Shown here: positions 52,823 to 62,256 of the stretch, piece by piece
Position numbering within the stretch: the stretch's first letter is position 1
How the letters are laid out: each line of letters opens with the position of its first letter
Source of the DNA: Rhodothermales bacterium
GTDB lineage: Bacteria; Bacteroidota; Rhodothermia; Rhodothermales; JAHQVL01
Length of the DNA: 64,000 nt
Reading direction: 5' to 3'
NCBI GenBank assembly: GCA_041391505.1
Contig: JAWKNW010000001.1
Span: 310,001 to 374,000, forward strand
Notes under the pieces: generated by a model
The model's input: the letters and a program-made list of their open reading frames with translations, nothing else
Told to the model about the DNA's origin: nothing
Databases searched by the model: none
Position numbers and translations under genes: made by a program

Positions 52823-55600
52823 TCAATGCGCCTCCAGCCAGTTGTTCGCCACGTTGATATCGACTTCGATCGGGATATCCAGCTTCAGCGCGTTGACCAT
52901 TTCGTGCTCCACGAGGCCGCGAACGTCGTCGACTTCCGCCGGCGGCAGCGTCAGCACGAGTTCGTCGTGCACCTGGAGGATCATCTTCGCGTTTCGCTTC
53001 TCGGCGGCGAGGCGGTTATGTATCCGGATCATGGCGAGTTTGATCATGTCGGCCTGGGTGCCCTGGATCGGCATGTTGACCGAGATGCGCTCGGCGGCGG
53101 AGCGTTCGTTGCGGTTGCGGGCATTGATGTTCGGCACGTAGCGCCGGCGGCCCAGGAGCGTCTCGCAATACCCCTTTTCGCGCGCCTTCTCGACCTGCAT
53201 CGCCAGAAAGCCGGCGACCGCCGGATAGGCCTGCTGGTATTGATCGATCAGCATCTGCGCCTCGGACCGCGGGCAGCGCAGCCGCTGCGCCAGGCCGAAG
53301 GCCGATATGCCGTAGGGGATGCCGTAGTTGACCTCCTTCGCCTTGCGCCGCTGGTCTTTGGTGACCTGATCGATGGGGATTTTATACACGAGAGCGGCCG
53401 TGGCGGTGTGGATGTCTTCGCCCTGCTCGAACGCCGCTTTTAACCCCGGGTCGCCGCTCATGTGCGCGAGAATGCGGAGTTCGATCTGCACGTAGTCGGC
53501 CGCCATGAGCACATTCCCCTCGACCGGGATGAACGCCTTACGCACGGCCTGGCCCTGTGGCGTTCGGATGGGGATATTCTGGAGATTGGGGTTCGTGGAC
53601 GATAGCCGGCCCGTCGCGGCGATCGTCTGGTTGTAGTTCGTATGGATGCGCCCCGTCTCGGGATTGACGAGTTCGGGGAGGCTGTCGACGTACGTGCTCT
53701 TGAGTTTGGCGAGCTCCCGCCAGTCGAGGATGAGGCCGGGCAGCGGATGCTCGGTCGCCAGTTCCTCCAGGACGCGCTCGCGCGTCGAGGGCTGGCCCTT
53801 CGGGGTCTTTTCGACGATCGGCAGGCCGAGCTTGTCGAACAGGATGACGCCGAGCTGGACGGGCGAGCCGATGTTAAATTCCTCGCCGGCGGCCTCGTAG
53901 ATCTGCTTCTCGTAGGCGGCAATGTCTATCGCCATCTGCCTGGAGAGGTCGGCGAGCACGTCTCGGTCCACCCGTACGCCCGTCATCTCCATCTCCACCA
54001 GGACGTCCATCAGCGGAAACTCGATGTCGTCCGCGATCTTGCGGAGGCCTTCCCGGTCGAGTTCTTCCTCAAGGATGGTCGCGAGCCGGAGCGAGATGTC
54101 CGCGTCTTCGGCGGCATACGGGCCGATCTGATCCAGCGGGACATCGCGCATCGACTTCTGGTTCTTGCCGGTGCCGATGAGGTCGCTGATGGGGATCATC
54201 CGGTAGTTGAGCACCGCGCGCGACACCCAGTCGAGCCCGTGCTGTTCGTCGGGCGCGAGGAGGTAGTGCGCGATCATGGTGTCGAAGTACGGCCCGGCCA
54301 CGTCCACCCCATGCCGGCGCAGCACCGTGATGTCGTACTTCAGGTTGTGACCGATCTTCGGTTTTTCGCCTTCCAATAACGGACCAACGACCTGGAGAAT
54401 GTCGGGGGTCGAGGTCCCGTCGGGCAGCGGCGTGGGGATGTAGACACCCTGGTTGATCTCCCACGAAAACGACATGCCGACCAGCGAGGCCATCATGGCG
54501 TCGACGGAGGTGGTCTCGGTGTCGAAGGCGAACCGGGGCTGCGCGGCGAGGGTTTTTGCCATCGCCTCCAGCTCCTGGCGGTTATGGACGATCTGGTACG
54601 TCGTCGTCTCGGGGTCGTAGTGGCTGACCGCCTCGCCGGCATCCAGCCCGAGGCTGAGGGTTTGCCCGGGCGCCACCGCGCCGGCCGGCGCCGGCTCCTC
54701 GCCCAGGATCGTCCGGGCCTTCGTCATCAGCTTCTCCCGCAGGCCGCCGAACTCCATGAGCTGACAGATCCTGTCGATCTCGGTGAGGTTGGGCTTTGCG
54801 ATCTTGAGCTTGTGCCAGTCGAGATCCACATCGAGGTCGGTGATGATCGTCACGAGCTTCTTGCTCAGCAGCGCGGCCTCCCGGTGCTCGGTCAGGCCTT
54901 CGCGGGCCTTTTTGCCCTTGAGTTCGCTCGCGTGTTCCACCAGCGCTTCCACGCTGCCGTACTCCTGCACGAGCTGGATCGCCCCCTTTTCGCCGATGCC
55001 CGGGACGCCCGGGACGTTATCCGCCTTGTCGCCCATCAGCGCGAGGATGTCGATAAACTGGATGGGCTCGACGCCGAACTTCTCCCGGAAGCGATCGAGC
55101 GTGATCGGGTCGAACTCCTCGCCGCGATACGCCGGCCGGTACTGCGTGATTTTCTCCGAAATGAGCTGCTGGAAGTCCTTGTCGGGCGACACGATCACGA
55201 CGTTTTCCCCGTCCGCCTCGGCGAGCCGGGCGAGCGTGCCGATCACATCGTCGGCCTCGAACCCTTCGCGCTCCACCACCGGGATGTCGAAGGCCTCGAC
55301 GAGCGCCTTGATGACGGGGATGTTGGCCAGCAGCTCTTCGGGCGGCGGATCGCGGTGCGCCTTGTATTCGCCGAACAGCTGGTCGCGAAACGTCCCGCCC
55401 TCGCCCATGACGTCGAACACGACCGCGATGTGTTCGATCTTGTGATCCTCGATGAGTTTGAGCAACGCGGAGGCGAATCCGTAGGTCGCCGAGGTGTTCT
55501 GGCCTTTGGAATTGATCAGCGGCCGGCTGATGAAAATAAAATGGGAGCGATAGGCGAGCGCCATCGCATCGAGGAGATAGAGGGTGTTATTCTTGACCAC
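52823..55600 (-). CDS. polA: DNA polymerase I
   Basis: 925 residues. 5'-3' exonuclease domain (1-290, start KNNTLYLLDAMALAYRSHF), 3'-5' proofreading domain with intact motifs (DTET, GHNLKYD, YAAEDAD), and polymerase domain with motif A (ADYVQIELRILAHMSGD), motif B (RRKAKEVNYGIPYGISAFGL) and motif C (QVHDELVL). I chose GTG 55600; the open frame continues to 55840 without conserved-looking sequence. In motif B the residue equivalent to Phe762 of E. coli is tyrosine. Replication and repair, cytosolic. Confidence 0.97.
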   Translation of the reverse strand: MVKNNTLYLLDAMALAYRSHFIFISRPLINSKGQNTSATYGFASALLKLIEDHKIEHIAVVFDVMGEGGTFRDQLFGEYKAHRDPPPEELLANIPVIKALVEAFDIPVVEREGFEADDVIGTLARLAEADGENVVIVSPDKDFQQLISEKITQYRPAYRGEEFDPITLDRFREKFGVEPIQFIDILALMGDKADNVPGVPGIGEKGAIQLVQEYGSVEALVEHASELKGKKAREGLTEHREAALLSKKLVTIITDLDVDLDWHKLKIAKPNLTEIDRICQLMEFGGLREKLMTKARTILGEEPAPAGAVAPGQTLSLGLDAGEAVSHYDPETTTYQIVHNRQELEAMAKTLAAQPRFAFDTETTSVDAMMASLVGMSFSWEINQGVYIPTPLPDGTSTPDILQVVGPLLEGEKPKIGHNLKYDITVLRRHGVDVAGPYFDTMIAHYLLAPDEQHGLDWVSRAVLNYRMIPISDLIGTGKNQKSMRDVPLDQIGPYAAEDADISLRLATILEEELDREGLRKIADDIEFPLMDVLVEMEMTGVRVDRDVLADLSRQMAIDIAAYEKQIYEAAGEEFNIGSPVQLGVILFDKLGLPIVEKTPKGQPSTRERVLEELATEHPLPGLILDWRELAKLKSTYVDSLPELVNPETGRIHTNYNQTIAATGRLSSTNPNLQNIPIRTPQGQAVRKAFIPVEGNVLMAADYVQIELRILAHMSGDPGLKAAFEQGEDIHTATAALVYKIPIDQVTKDQRRKAKEVNYGIPYGISAFGLAQRLRCPRSEAQMLIDQYQQAYPAVAGFLAMQVEKAREKGYCETLLGRRRYVPNINARNRNERSAAERISVNMPIQGTQADMIKLAMIRIHNRLAAEKRNAKMILQVHDELVLTLPPAEVDDVRGLVEHEMVNALKLDIPIEVDINVANNWLEAH

Positions 55601-55760
55601 GGCTCGGAGCGGAGTTGGACGGTTGACGTCCGCCAATGTACGAAGGCCACGTCCGCAATCGCGAATCCCAGACAGGACATTTCGTCCGACGGAACCGCCG
55701 CGCCCGATTGACCATTGGACGGCTGAACCTTCCCTGCCGCCTCGACCGAAATGATGACCG

Positions 55761-56843
55761 ATGTCCAGTGACCCTGCTCGCCCCACCCACCACCCCGAGC
55801 GCGTGCTCGTCACCGGCGGCGCCGGCTTCATCGGGTCCAACCTGCTCCTTCACCTGGTGCCGCGGCATCCGGAGGTGGTTTTTGTTAATCTGGACAAACT
55901 CACCTACGCCGGCAACCTCGCCAACCTCCAGGCCATCGAAAACGCCCCGAACTACCGGTTCGTCCAGGGCGATATCGTGGAGTTGGAGGCCCTGCATGCC
56001 CTGTTCGCCGAACACCGCTTCACGACCGTGATCCACCTCGCGGCGGAGTCGCACGTCGACCGCTCGATCCTCGACCCGCTGGCATTTGCGCGGACGAATG
56101 TGATGGGGACGATGGCGCTGCTGGAGGCCGCGCGCAAGCGCTGGACGGACGCCGGCAACTACCGCTTTTACCACATCTCCACCGACGAGGTCTTTGGCAG
56201 CCTCGGCGACGAGGGGTTTTTCAGTGAGGAGACGCCCTACGATCCCCGCTCGCCGTATTCGGCTTCCAAGGCGGCATCGGACCACTTCGTGCGGGCGTAC
56301 CATCACACGTACGATCTCCCCGTCGTCCTCTCGAATTGCTCGAATAACTACGGCCCCTACCAGTTTCCTGAAAAGCTCATCCCGCTGTTTATTCTGAACG
56401 CCCTGCACGATAAACCGGTGCCGGTGTACGGCCAGGGGACGAACGTGCGGGACTGGCTGTATGTCGAGGACCACGCGGAGGCCATCGAAACCATCCTGTT
56501 TCACGGCGAAACCGGCGCGACCTATACGATCGGCGGCGACAGCGAGCGGCCGAACATCGAACTGGTCCGACTCCTGCTGGATCTGGTGGACGAGCGCCTT
56601 GGCCGGCCGGCCGGCACGGGACAGGCGCTGATCACCTACGTCAAGGACCGCGCCGGACACGACTTCCGCTACGCGATGGACCACACCCGACTCACCGGGT
56701 CCCTAGGATGGAAACCCCGCCACACCCTCGAAACCGGGCTCCGGCGGACGGTCGACTGGTACCTGGAGAACCAGCACTGGCTGTCGGCAGTGGTGGATCA
56801 ATCCTACCGCGACTACTACCTCAGGCAATACCACGGGCGGTAG
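55761..56843 (+). CDS. rfbB: dTDP-glucose 4,6-dehydratase
   Basis: 360 residues. Makes dTDP-4-keto-6-deoxyglucose for rhamnose and other deoxysugars. NAD-binding GGAGFIGSN, catalytic STDEVFG (Asp-Glu), YSASKAASDHFVRAY (Tyr-Lys), HVDRSI and NCSNNYGPYQFPEK motifs are present. Divergent from polA (160 bases). An rmlA-like gene lies at 62257, separated by unrelated catabolic genes. Confidence 0.96.
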   Translation: MSSDPARPTHHPERVLVTGGAGFIGSNLLLHLVPRHPEVVFVNLDKLTYAGNLANLQAIENAPNYRFVQGDIVELEALHALFAEHRFTTVIHLAAESHVDRSILDPLAFARTNVMGTMALLEAARKRWTDAGNYRFYHISTDEVFGSLGDEGFFSEETPYDPRSPYSASKAASDHFVRAYHHTYDLPVVLSNCSNNYGPYQFPEKLIPLFILNALHDKPVPVYGQGTNVRDWLYVEDHAEAIETILFHGETGATYTIGGDSERPNIELVRLLLDLVDERLGRPAGTGQALITYVKDRAGHDFRYAMDHTRLTGSLGWKPRHTLETGLRRTVDWYLENQHWLSAVVDQSYRDYYLRQYHGR

Positions 56844-56907
56844 TTGGTCGCAAGCCCCGGCCTGCGAGCCGACCGCGTAGCCGGCGGACTCGAAGCAGCT
56901 GCGGCTC

Positions 56908-58950
56908 TCATTTAAGCACATCGCTGGATTCCGTCTGCGCGATCGTGCGGCGGGCGTCATCGGGCAGCATGAACCCCTGATCAACCAGCGTCTGTACGGC
57001 GCGGCGCACGGCCTCGACGTAGCCGGCGTGATCGCCATACCGTTCCTCGAGCGAAAGCCGCTCGTCGCCGGCTGCCAGCCGGCCGGCTTTCGTTTCATGA
57101 AACGGGATGAAGGTGCCGCTCAGCCAGAAGAGGTCACCCAGATCGAGGCGGGCGCCATAGCTGTAGGGCAGATTCGTGCCCAGAGGGGCCGCGTTGCCGG
57201 GCGGCTGAATGCCGGCCACCTCGTTGCCGTCGGCGTCGACGGCCGCGACGAGGATCGCATAATCTTTCCCCAGATAGGCCGGCGGAAGCACATCCGCGAT
57301 GCCGCTCTCGTCCGGCTCGTCGAAGCGGGGCCCGAAGTCCAGCAGGCCGAGGCTGGTGTAGCGCGCCAGATACGCGAACGCCGGCACCGGTTGCGGTTCG
57401 CCCTGCACCGGAAACGACACGCCCTGCATGGCCGGGTACCCGAGCGCCTCGGGCGGCACGAGCGTACCGTCTCCGACGCGGGGCACGCGGCTGGACGGCG
57501 GCGGCGTCCCGTCCAGCACCCAGGCGGTCAGCCGCTGCCACAGCGCACGCACGATCGGATCGAACGTGGATTCGACGCCGGCGGGATAGACCGTCATGGC
57601 CGGATTCCAGGACACGGGCGACGTGCCGTGCTGGGTGCCGGCGAAATAATAGATGCGGAGATCCTCGGGCTGAACGAGGTCGCGCGTCCCATAGGCGTCG
57701 GTCAGCGCCGGCGACCCCTGGAGCGCCCACAACTCGGAGCCACTCAGGCCGAGGAACGTCTTCGGGCAGGTGTCGGAAGCCGCGCACCGGGTGAAGATCC
57801 CGCCCGTGGTGCCGCGGATGTCGTCGTGATAGTCGGGCGCAAAACCGCGCGCCGAGCTTTGCCCGAACGCCCGATGGTCAGCCCGGACGCCGCCACCGCC
57901 GCCCGGGACGGCAAAACGCATGTTGATGTTCGTCTGCCGCGCGGCGACGAGCGGGAAGAGCCCCTCGAACACCCGCCGGCCGTCGAGCGATTCATTGAAT
58001 CCGAGGTGGACGAAGGTTTTCATCAGGTTGCCGGACTGCGACACGCCGGCGCCCAGGGCGAAGCGGATCGACGCGCCGAGCGGATTCGGGTCGCCGGCCG
58101 CCGCGGATGTCCGGCCCCGGAAGAAGGTCACCATGTCCCGGATCGCGGCCAGTCCCAACCCCAGCACGCGCGGGTCGCGGGCTTCGTAGACGAGTTCGTA
58201 GAGGTAGTCGGACTCGAAGCCGCCTTCGAGGCAGACGTGTTCTTCATCCGGTATCCCGGGAAACGGGTGGGTTGAGGTATCGCATGAGGCAAACGCCCAT
58301 CGGTCGTTGGGGATGAACTGGCGTGCATCGGTTTCCCTGACGCGCCGGGTCAGCACGGCGCCCGCATGGTCCGGCCGGGCAGGCGGATAGGCCATCTGGC
58401 CGGCGTTGAAATAGTTGCCCTGAAGCGGCATCTCGGGCCGGGGCGGTCCGGGCAGCCCGACGAACTCGACGCGCACCGGGCCGGTCACCGGCGACCCATC
58501 GGCACGACGGGCGATGGGGACGTCCAGCGTGAGCCGATTCCCCCCGGTCGGCACATCCCCCTGCCACGCGCCCCAGAGGAACGAGACCCCCTGCGCCATA
58601 AGGACCGAATCGGGCGCGGGGATCGCACGGCCGCGATTGGGGGCGAGATAGTGGAGGATCCCATTGGACCGGGAGAGGTCGATGGGTTTGAGGAGGATGA
58701 AGTCGGCGGCATAGGCGACGCGGCCCGCTTCGTTTCGCGGCGCCAGCGTCAGATCGGTGATGACGGCGTTGCGCGGGTCGGAAGGGTCGACCTCGCCGAA
58801 CGCGCGCCCGACAAGCTTCTCGTAGCCGGGGTTTTCGGGTGCTGGCGTGATACGCTCCCGGATCTCCAGGCGGACAATCTGGGCGTTCAGGGTGCCGGTA
58901 CCCAGGAGCAGGTTGACAATGAGGAATAACGCGGTGCGGTGCAAGGTCAT
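56908..58950 (-). CDS. exported alpha/beta hydrolase domain protein
   Basis: 680 residues. Sec signal MTLHRTALFLIVNLLLGTGTLNA. The sequence matches the pattern of the large ABHydrolase_10 (PF20091-like) family: long N-terminal beta-rich part (VRLEIRERITPA, YAADFILLKPIDLSRSNGIL), nucleophile elbow GAGVSQSGNLMKTF with the serine, and a late His in FAGTQHGTSPV. Substrate unknown; probably an ester or lactone in the periplasm. It is last in a minus-strand run after the AtuA-like genes but separated by 114 bases and an inverted repeat. Confidence 0.8.
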   Translation of the reverse strand: MTLHRTALFLIVNLLLGTGTLNAQIVRLEIRERITPAPENPGYEKLVGRAFGEVDPSDPRNAVITDLTLAPRNEAGRVAYAADFILLKPIDLSRSNGILHYLAPNRGRAIPAPDSVLMAQGVSFLWGAWQGDVPTGGNRLTLDVPIARRADGSPVTGPVRVEFVGLPGPPRPEMPLQGNYFNAGQMAYPPARPDHAGAVLTRRVRETDARQFIPNDRWAFASCDTSTHPFPGIPDEEHVCLEGGFESDYLYELVYEARDPRVLGLGLAAIRDMVTFFRGRTSAAAGDPNPLGASIRFALGAGVSQSGNLMKTFVHLGFNESLDGRRVFEGLFPLVAARQTNINMRFAVPGGGGGVRADHRAFGQSSARGFAPDYHDDIRGTTGGIFTRCAASDTCPKTFLGLSGSELWALQGSPALTDAYGTRDLVQPEDLRIYYFAGTQHGTSPVSWNPAMTVYPAGVESTFDPIVRALWQRLTAWVLDGTPPPSSRVPRVGDGTLVPPEALGYPAMQGVSFPVQGEPQPVPAFAYLARYTSLGLLDFGPRFDEPDESGIADVLPPAYLGKDYAILVAAVDADGNEVAGIQPPGNAAPLGTNLPYSYGARLDLGDLFWLSGTFIPFHETKAGRLAAGDERLSLEERYGDHAGYVEAVRRAVQTLVDQGFMLPDDARRTIAQTESSDVLK

Positions 58951-58967
58951 GGCAATCCAACCATCTC

Positions 58968-59049
58968 GTCATTCCGAGCAGCGCCCTGCTGCATTCGGGA
59001 GGTCCCTCGGCGACGCTCGACGGTGGGCCGGCGAACTGCTCGGAATGAC
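58968..59049. repeat. interspersed inverted repeat (REP/MITE-like)
   Basis: Perfect 14-bp ends GTCATTCCGAGCAG (58968-58981) and CTGCTCGGAATGAC (59036-59049) around a 54-base centre containing ATTCGGGAGGTCC, a word also found in the 3979-4364 repeat region. TAATTTTTTT follows on the plus strand. GTCATTCCGAG-ended intergenic repeats are common in many bacterial genomes. Confidence 0.65.
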
Positions 59050-59064
59050 ATAATTTTTTTGTGA

Positions 59065-59370
59065 TTAAAGCTCCAGCCCCAGCAGCATCGAGCTCAGGCT
59101 TTTCCCGTGGGCATCCAGTGCCAGGGAACGGGTGACGCCGCCTTCGAGGGCTTCTTCGAGGACGAAGTTCAGCGCATGGAGGGTCGGGACCTCGTAGCGG
59201 GTGACGGAGCCTCGGACGCGGTCGCCGAAAAAGGCCCTGACCCGTTCGGCCGTCAGTTCGCGCAGCAGGCGCGGGTAGTCTTCCGGCCGGCGGGCGAAAA
59301 CGGCGATATTCGATGTCCGCCCCTTGTCGCCGGCGCGGGCGTGGGCGATTTCTCGCAGCTGCATCATCAA
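59065..59370 (-). CDS. AtuA-associated small protein
   Basis: 101 residues. LREIAHARAGDKGRTSNIAVFAR and the body resemble the small ferredoxin-fold partner that in many genomes is fused to or follows AtuA/DUF1446 proteins. It overlaps the AtuA-like gene by four bases (start 59370, stop of the other at 59367-59369). Function of the complex is inferred from the neighbour. Confidence 0.75.
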   Translation of the reverse strand: MMMQLREIAHARAGDKGRTSNIAVFARRPEDYPRLLRELTAERVRAFFGDRVRGSVTRYEVPTLHALNFVLEEALEGGVTRSLALDAHGKSLSSMLLGLEL

Positions 59371-60728
59371 ACCTCCAGGTAGTGAACGGCCGTCGCGACC
59401 CGCTCCCGCGGGATGAGCGTCGAGGCTACGGCAATGACTTCGCGCACCGACTTCGCCACCCCGCCCCCGCCGGCGGGGCCGTTGGTATACAGCGTCTCGA
59501 CCTCGTTTGCCAGCCGCTCCGCCGCCTCCCGCTGCGTCGCCCGGCCCGCCACGCGGACACGTACCTCATAGGGCGAGAAGCCGGCAGACCGCTCGGCGCC
59601 ATGCAGGGCATCGATGCCGATGAGCTCGAAACGCGTTTCCGACACGTCGACCCGGGTCAGCCGCAGCCGTTCGCGGACGATCTCCAGCGCCAGCCGGCCG
59701 CGCGCCTCGGCGCCGGGGCCGGCGTAGGATATCTGCCCCTCGCCGATGAAGCCATCGTGGTATCCGATGCTCGCTTTGAGGCGATCCGGTCTTGGCCGGC
59801 CTGAGGCGCCGTCGACCTGCACGCGGCCCGGGGCTATTTCCCGCACCGTCGCCTGCGAAAAATCGGCCAGCACATCGGGGGTGGCGTACCGGGCGGGATC
59901 GTGGATTTCGTAGAGCAGCTGCTGCTTGCAGGTGGCCTCGGTGACCCGCCCGCCCGATTCCGGCACGCTGGTTATGACGATCGCGCCATCCGGTGTTACC
60001 TCCCCGATCGGGAAGCCGAGTCGCGCAAGATCGGTGACCTCGTCGTACCCTGGATCGGCATAATAGCCGCCGGTGATCTGGCCGGCGCATTCGAGCAGGT
60101 GGCCGGCGAGCGTGCCGCGGCCGAGGTGCGCCCAGTCGTCCATCGCCCATCCGAATTCGTGGATCAGGGGCGCGAGGAACAGCGCCGGGTCGGCGGCCCG
60201 GCCGGTTACGACGACGTCGGCGCCCGCGGCGAGGGCCTCGACGATCGGCGCCGCGCCGATGTACGCGTTGGCCGACACGATGCGATCGCCGAGGACCGCC
60301 AGCGGCTCGCCCGTCTCGAGGATCAGGTCCTGCACAAGGTCGAGTTGCTGCAGGACATCGTCGCCTGTCACGGCGGCGATCCGGAGCCTGCCCAATCCAA
60401 GCGCGGCCGCGACGCGCCGGACCGCTTCTGCGCCGGCGACCGGGTTGGCCGCGCCGGCGTTGGTGACGATGCGGATGCCACGCGACGCGCAAGCCGGCAG
60501 CACGGCGCGCATCCGCCGTTCGAGAAGCGGGTCGTACCCCGATGCGGGGTCGCGCCGGCGGGCAAGCTGCGCCAGCGCGATGGTGCGCTCGGCGAGGCAC
60601 TCGAAAACGAGATAGTCGATGCCGCCCTTTTCGGCGAGTTCGACGGCCGGCTCGATGCGATCTCCCGCATAACCGGCCCCGGACCCCAGACGCACCGCGT
60701 CTTTTCGCGTTTGTTTTCCGCTATGCAT
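59367..60728 (-). CDS. AtuA-like (DUF1446) protein
   Basis: 453 residues. Conserved blocks are VRLGSGAGYAGDRIEPAVEL, GGIDYLVFECLAERTIALAQL, TNAGAANPVAGAEAVRR, and GRAADPALFLAPLIHEFGW with the late LLYEIHDPARYATPDV. AtuA works in acyclic terpene (citronellol/geraniol) breakdown in Pseudomonas, but DUF1446 relatives occur in many hydroxy-acid pathways. Here it is cotranscribed with a CitMHS-type carboxylate transporter (3 bases apart) and the small partner. Confidence 0.85.
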   Translation of the reverse strand: MHSGKQTRKDAVRLGSGAGYAGDRIEPAVELAEKGGIDYLVFECLAERTIALAQLARRRDPASGYDPLLERRMRAVLPACASRGIRIVTNAGAANPVAGAEAVRRVAAALGLGRLRIAAVTGDDVLQQLDLVQDLILETGEPLAVLGDRIVSANAYIGAAPIVEALAAGADVVVTGRAADPALFLAPLIHEFGWAMDDWAHLGRGTLAGHLLECAGQITGGYYADPGYDEVTDLARLGFPIGEVTPDGAIVITSVPESGGRVTEATCKQQLLYEIHDPARYATPDVLADFSQATVREIAPGRVQVDGASGRPRPDRLKASIGYHDGFIGEGQISYAGPGAEARGRLALEIVRERLRLTRVDVSETRFELIGIDALHGAERSAGFSPYEVRVRVAGRATQREAAERLANEVETLYTNGPAGGGGVAKSVREVIAVASTLIPRERVATAVHYLEV

Positions 60729-60731
60729 CGC

Positions 60732-62027
60732 TCAAACCTTGAAGATGCCGAAGACGATGCAGGCGGCGGTCATCACGAGAGACAGCCCCCAGAGCAAGGG
60801 AATGGAGAATTTCTGATGGTCGCCCAGCTCGACGCCGGCGAGGCCGACCAGCAGAAAGGTCGCCGGCGTGAGGGGGCTCACGGGAAATCCTGTCGTCATC
60901 TGCCCGAGGAGCGCGCCCTGCGCGACGGCGGCATCCGGCACACCGAGCAACCCCGACACCCCCGAAACGACCGGCAGCACCCCAAAATAGAACGAATCGG
61001 GGTCAAAAAGCAGGCTGAGGGGCATCGAGATCACGCCGAGCGCCACCGGGATATGCACCGCCAGACCCGGAGACACATACCCTACCGCGGCCTCTGCCAT
61101 CGCAGTGAGCATCCCCGATCCCTGCATCACGCCGGTGAAGACGCCGGCGGCCAGCAGGATGCTCGCCATCATCAACGCCGCCCTGGCGTGCGCATCCACG
61201 CGCTGCCGCTGGAGGGCGAGGTCCGGGTAGTTGATCGTGAGCGCAAGGGCGGCGCCCACCATGAAGCTGACGGCCGGCGGCACCTTGCCGGAGACCATCG
61301 AGCCCAGGACCAGCACGGTGAGGGCGGCGTTGATCCAGAACCTTCCGGGCCGTCGGAGCGCTGCGGCGTCGTCGGGGATCGCGGGGAGCGAGACCGGTTC
61401 GACGGCGTCGCCGATTCCGAGCCGGCGGCCTTCGCGCCGCCCGAGGTAATAACACAGACCCAGCATGGCGAGGAGCCCTGCGGCCTGCGCCGGCAGCATC
61501 GGCGCATAAATCTCCATCACCGGCACATCCAGCGCCGAGGCAGCCCGAATCGTGGGACCGCCCCAGGGCACCATGTTCATCACGCCGGCCCCCATCGCCG
61601 CCGCCGCCGCGAGGAGCCGGCGGTCCAGTTTCAGCGCATCGTACAACGGCCGCATGGCCGGTATCACCACCAGAAACGTGACCGCACCGGATCCATCGAG
61701 GTGAACGAGCGCCGCCAGCAAGGCCGTTCCCGGCACAATCCACGCCGGCCTCGCCCCGACGGCGCGCAGCATGCGGCCGATCACGGGATCGAACAGGCCG
61801 GCGTCCGTCAGCACCCCGAAAAACAGGATGGCAAAAACAAACATGGCCACCACCGGCGCGAGATTCTTGATGCCGTTCGTGATGAAGGCGCCCGTCTCAA
61901 GCCCGTGTCCGCCGAGCAGCGAGGCGGCGATGGGAATGACGATGAGGGCCACGAGCGGCGAGAGCCGGCGCGTCATGATGACGGCCAGGAGCGCTACGAT
62001 GGTAAAAAGACCGATCAGGGCAGACAT
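60732..62027 (-). CDS. CitMHS family citrate/carboxylate transporter
   Basis: 431 residues with about 11-12 membrane segments. N-terminal SALIGLFTIVALLAVIMTRRLSPLVALIVI and the conserved HLDGSGAVTFLVVIPAMRPLYDAL and MNMVPWGGPTIRAAS blocks are typical of CitMHS (metal-citrate:proton symport). First gene of the operon with AtuA-like genes, so the substrate is probably a carboxylic acid they degrade. Confidence 0.87.
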   Translation of the reverse strand: MSALIGLFTIVALLAVIMTRRLSPLVALIVIPIAASLLGGHGLETGAFITNGIKNLAPVVAMFVFAILFFGVLTDAGLFDPVIGRMLRAVGARPAWIVPGTALLAALVHLDGSGAVTFLVVIPAMRPLYDALKLDRRLLAAAAAMGAGVMNMVPWGGPTIRAASALDVPVMEIYAPMLPAQAAGLLAMLGLCYYLGRREGRRLGIGDAVEPVSLPAIPDDAAALRRPGRFWINAALTVLVLGSMVSGKVPPAVSFMVGAALALTINYPDLALQRQRVDAHARAALMMASILLAAGVFTGVMQGSGMLTAMAEAAVGYVSPGLAVHIPVALGVISMPLSLLFDPDSFYFGVLPVVSGVSGLLGVPDAAVAQGALLGQMTTGFPVSPLTPATFLLVGLAGVELGDHQKFSIPLLWGLSLVMTAACIVFGIFKV

Positions 62028-62121
62028 CGGGATGCGGGGTCGGTTGGGCCTTCGAGGTTACGCGTTGTCCTGCCAGAAATCAACCGGAATGGAACGGAGC
62101 GACCACTTGTGCGAACAAGGA

Positions 62122-62146
62122 AGCGCCGGACAGGATGTCCGGCGCT
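62122..62146. repeat. perfect 11-bp hairpin upstream of the CitMHS operon
   Basis: AGCGCCGGACA / TGTCCGGCGCT with a 3-base loop, perfect. It lies 95-120 bases upstream of the minus-strand transporter start, in the divergent gap to the rmlA-like gene. No T run follows on either strand, so it may be a protein site or structured leader rather than a terminator. Confidence 0.5.
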
Positions 62147-62159
62147 GTGGCGGGATCAA

Positions 62160-62237
62160 GGTTCAAGGGTTAAGGATCAACGAACCGTAGCCTCGCCGCC
62201 TCTAAACGATACCCTATCGGTCCTTAAACCTTGAACC
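62160..62237. repeat. inverted repeat related to the 4010/4300 hairpins
   Basis: GGTTCAAGGGTTAAGGA (62160-62176) pairs with TCCTTAAACCTTGAACC (62221-62237) over 17 bp with one mismatch. The word CCTTAAACCTT is shared with the repeats near 4031 and 4341. The right arm ends 19 bases before the TTG start of the rmlA-like gene. Confidence 0.6.
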
Positions 62238-62256
62238 TGCACCCTTGAACCATTCC

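Noticed and set aside
59901..62234. Plus-strand open frame of 777 codons opposite the AtuA and CitMHS genes
   Set aside because: Low-complexity Arg/His/Gly composition and full overlap with recognisable membrane transporter and AtuA genes on the minus strand.
62245..62256. TTG at 62245 as start of the rmlA-like gene
   Set aside because: It lies in the repeat next to the inverted-repeat arm, and the family starts at MKGxxLAGG, which matches TTG at 62257.
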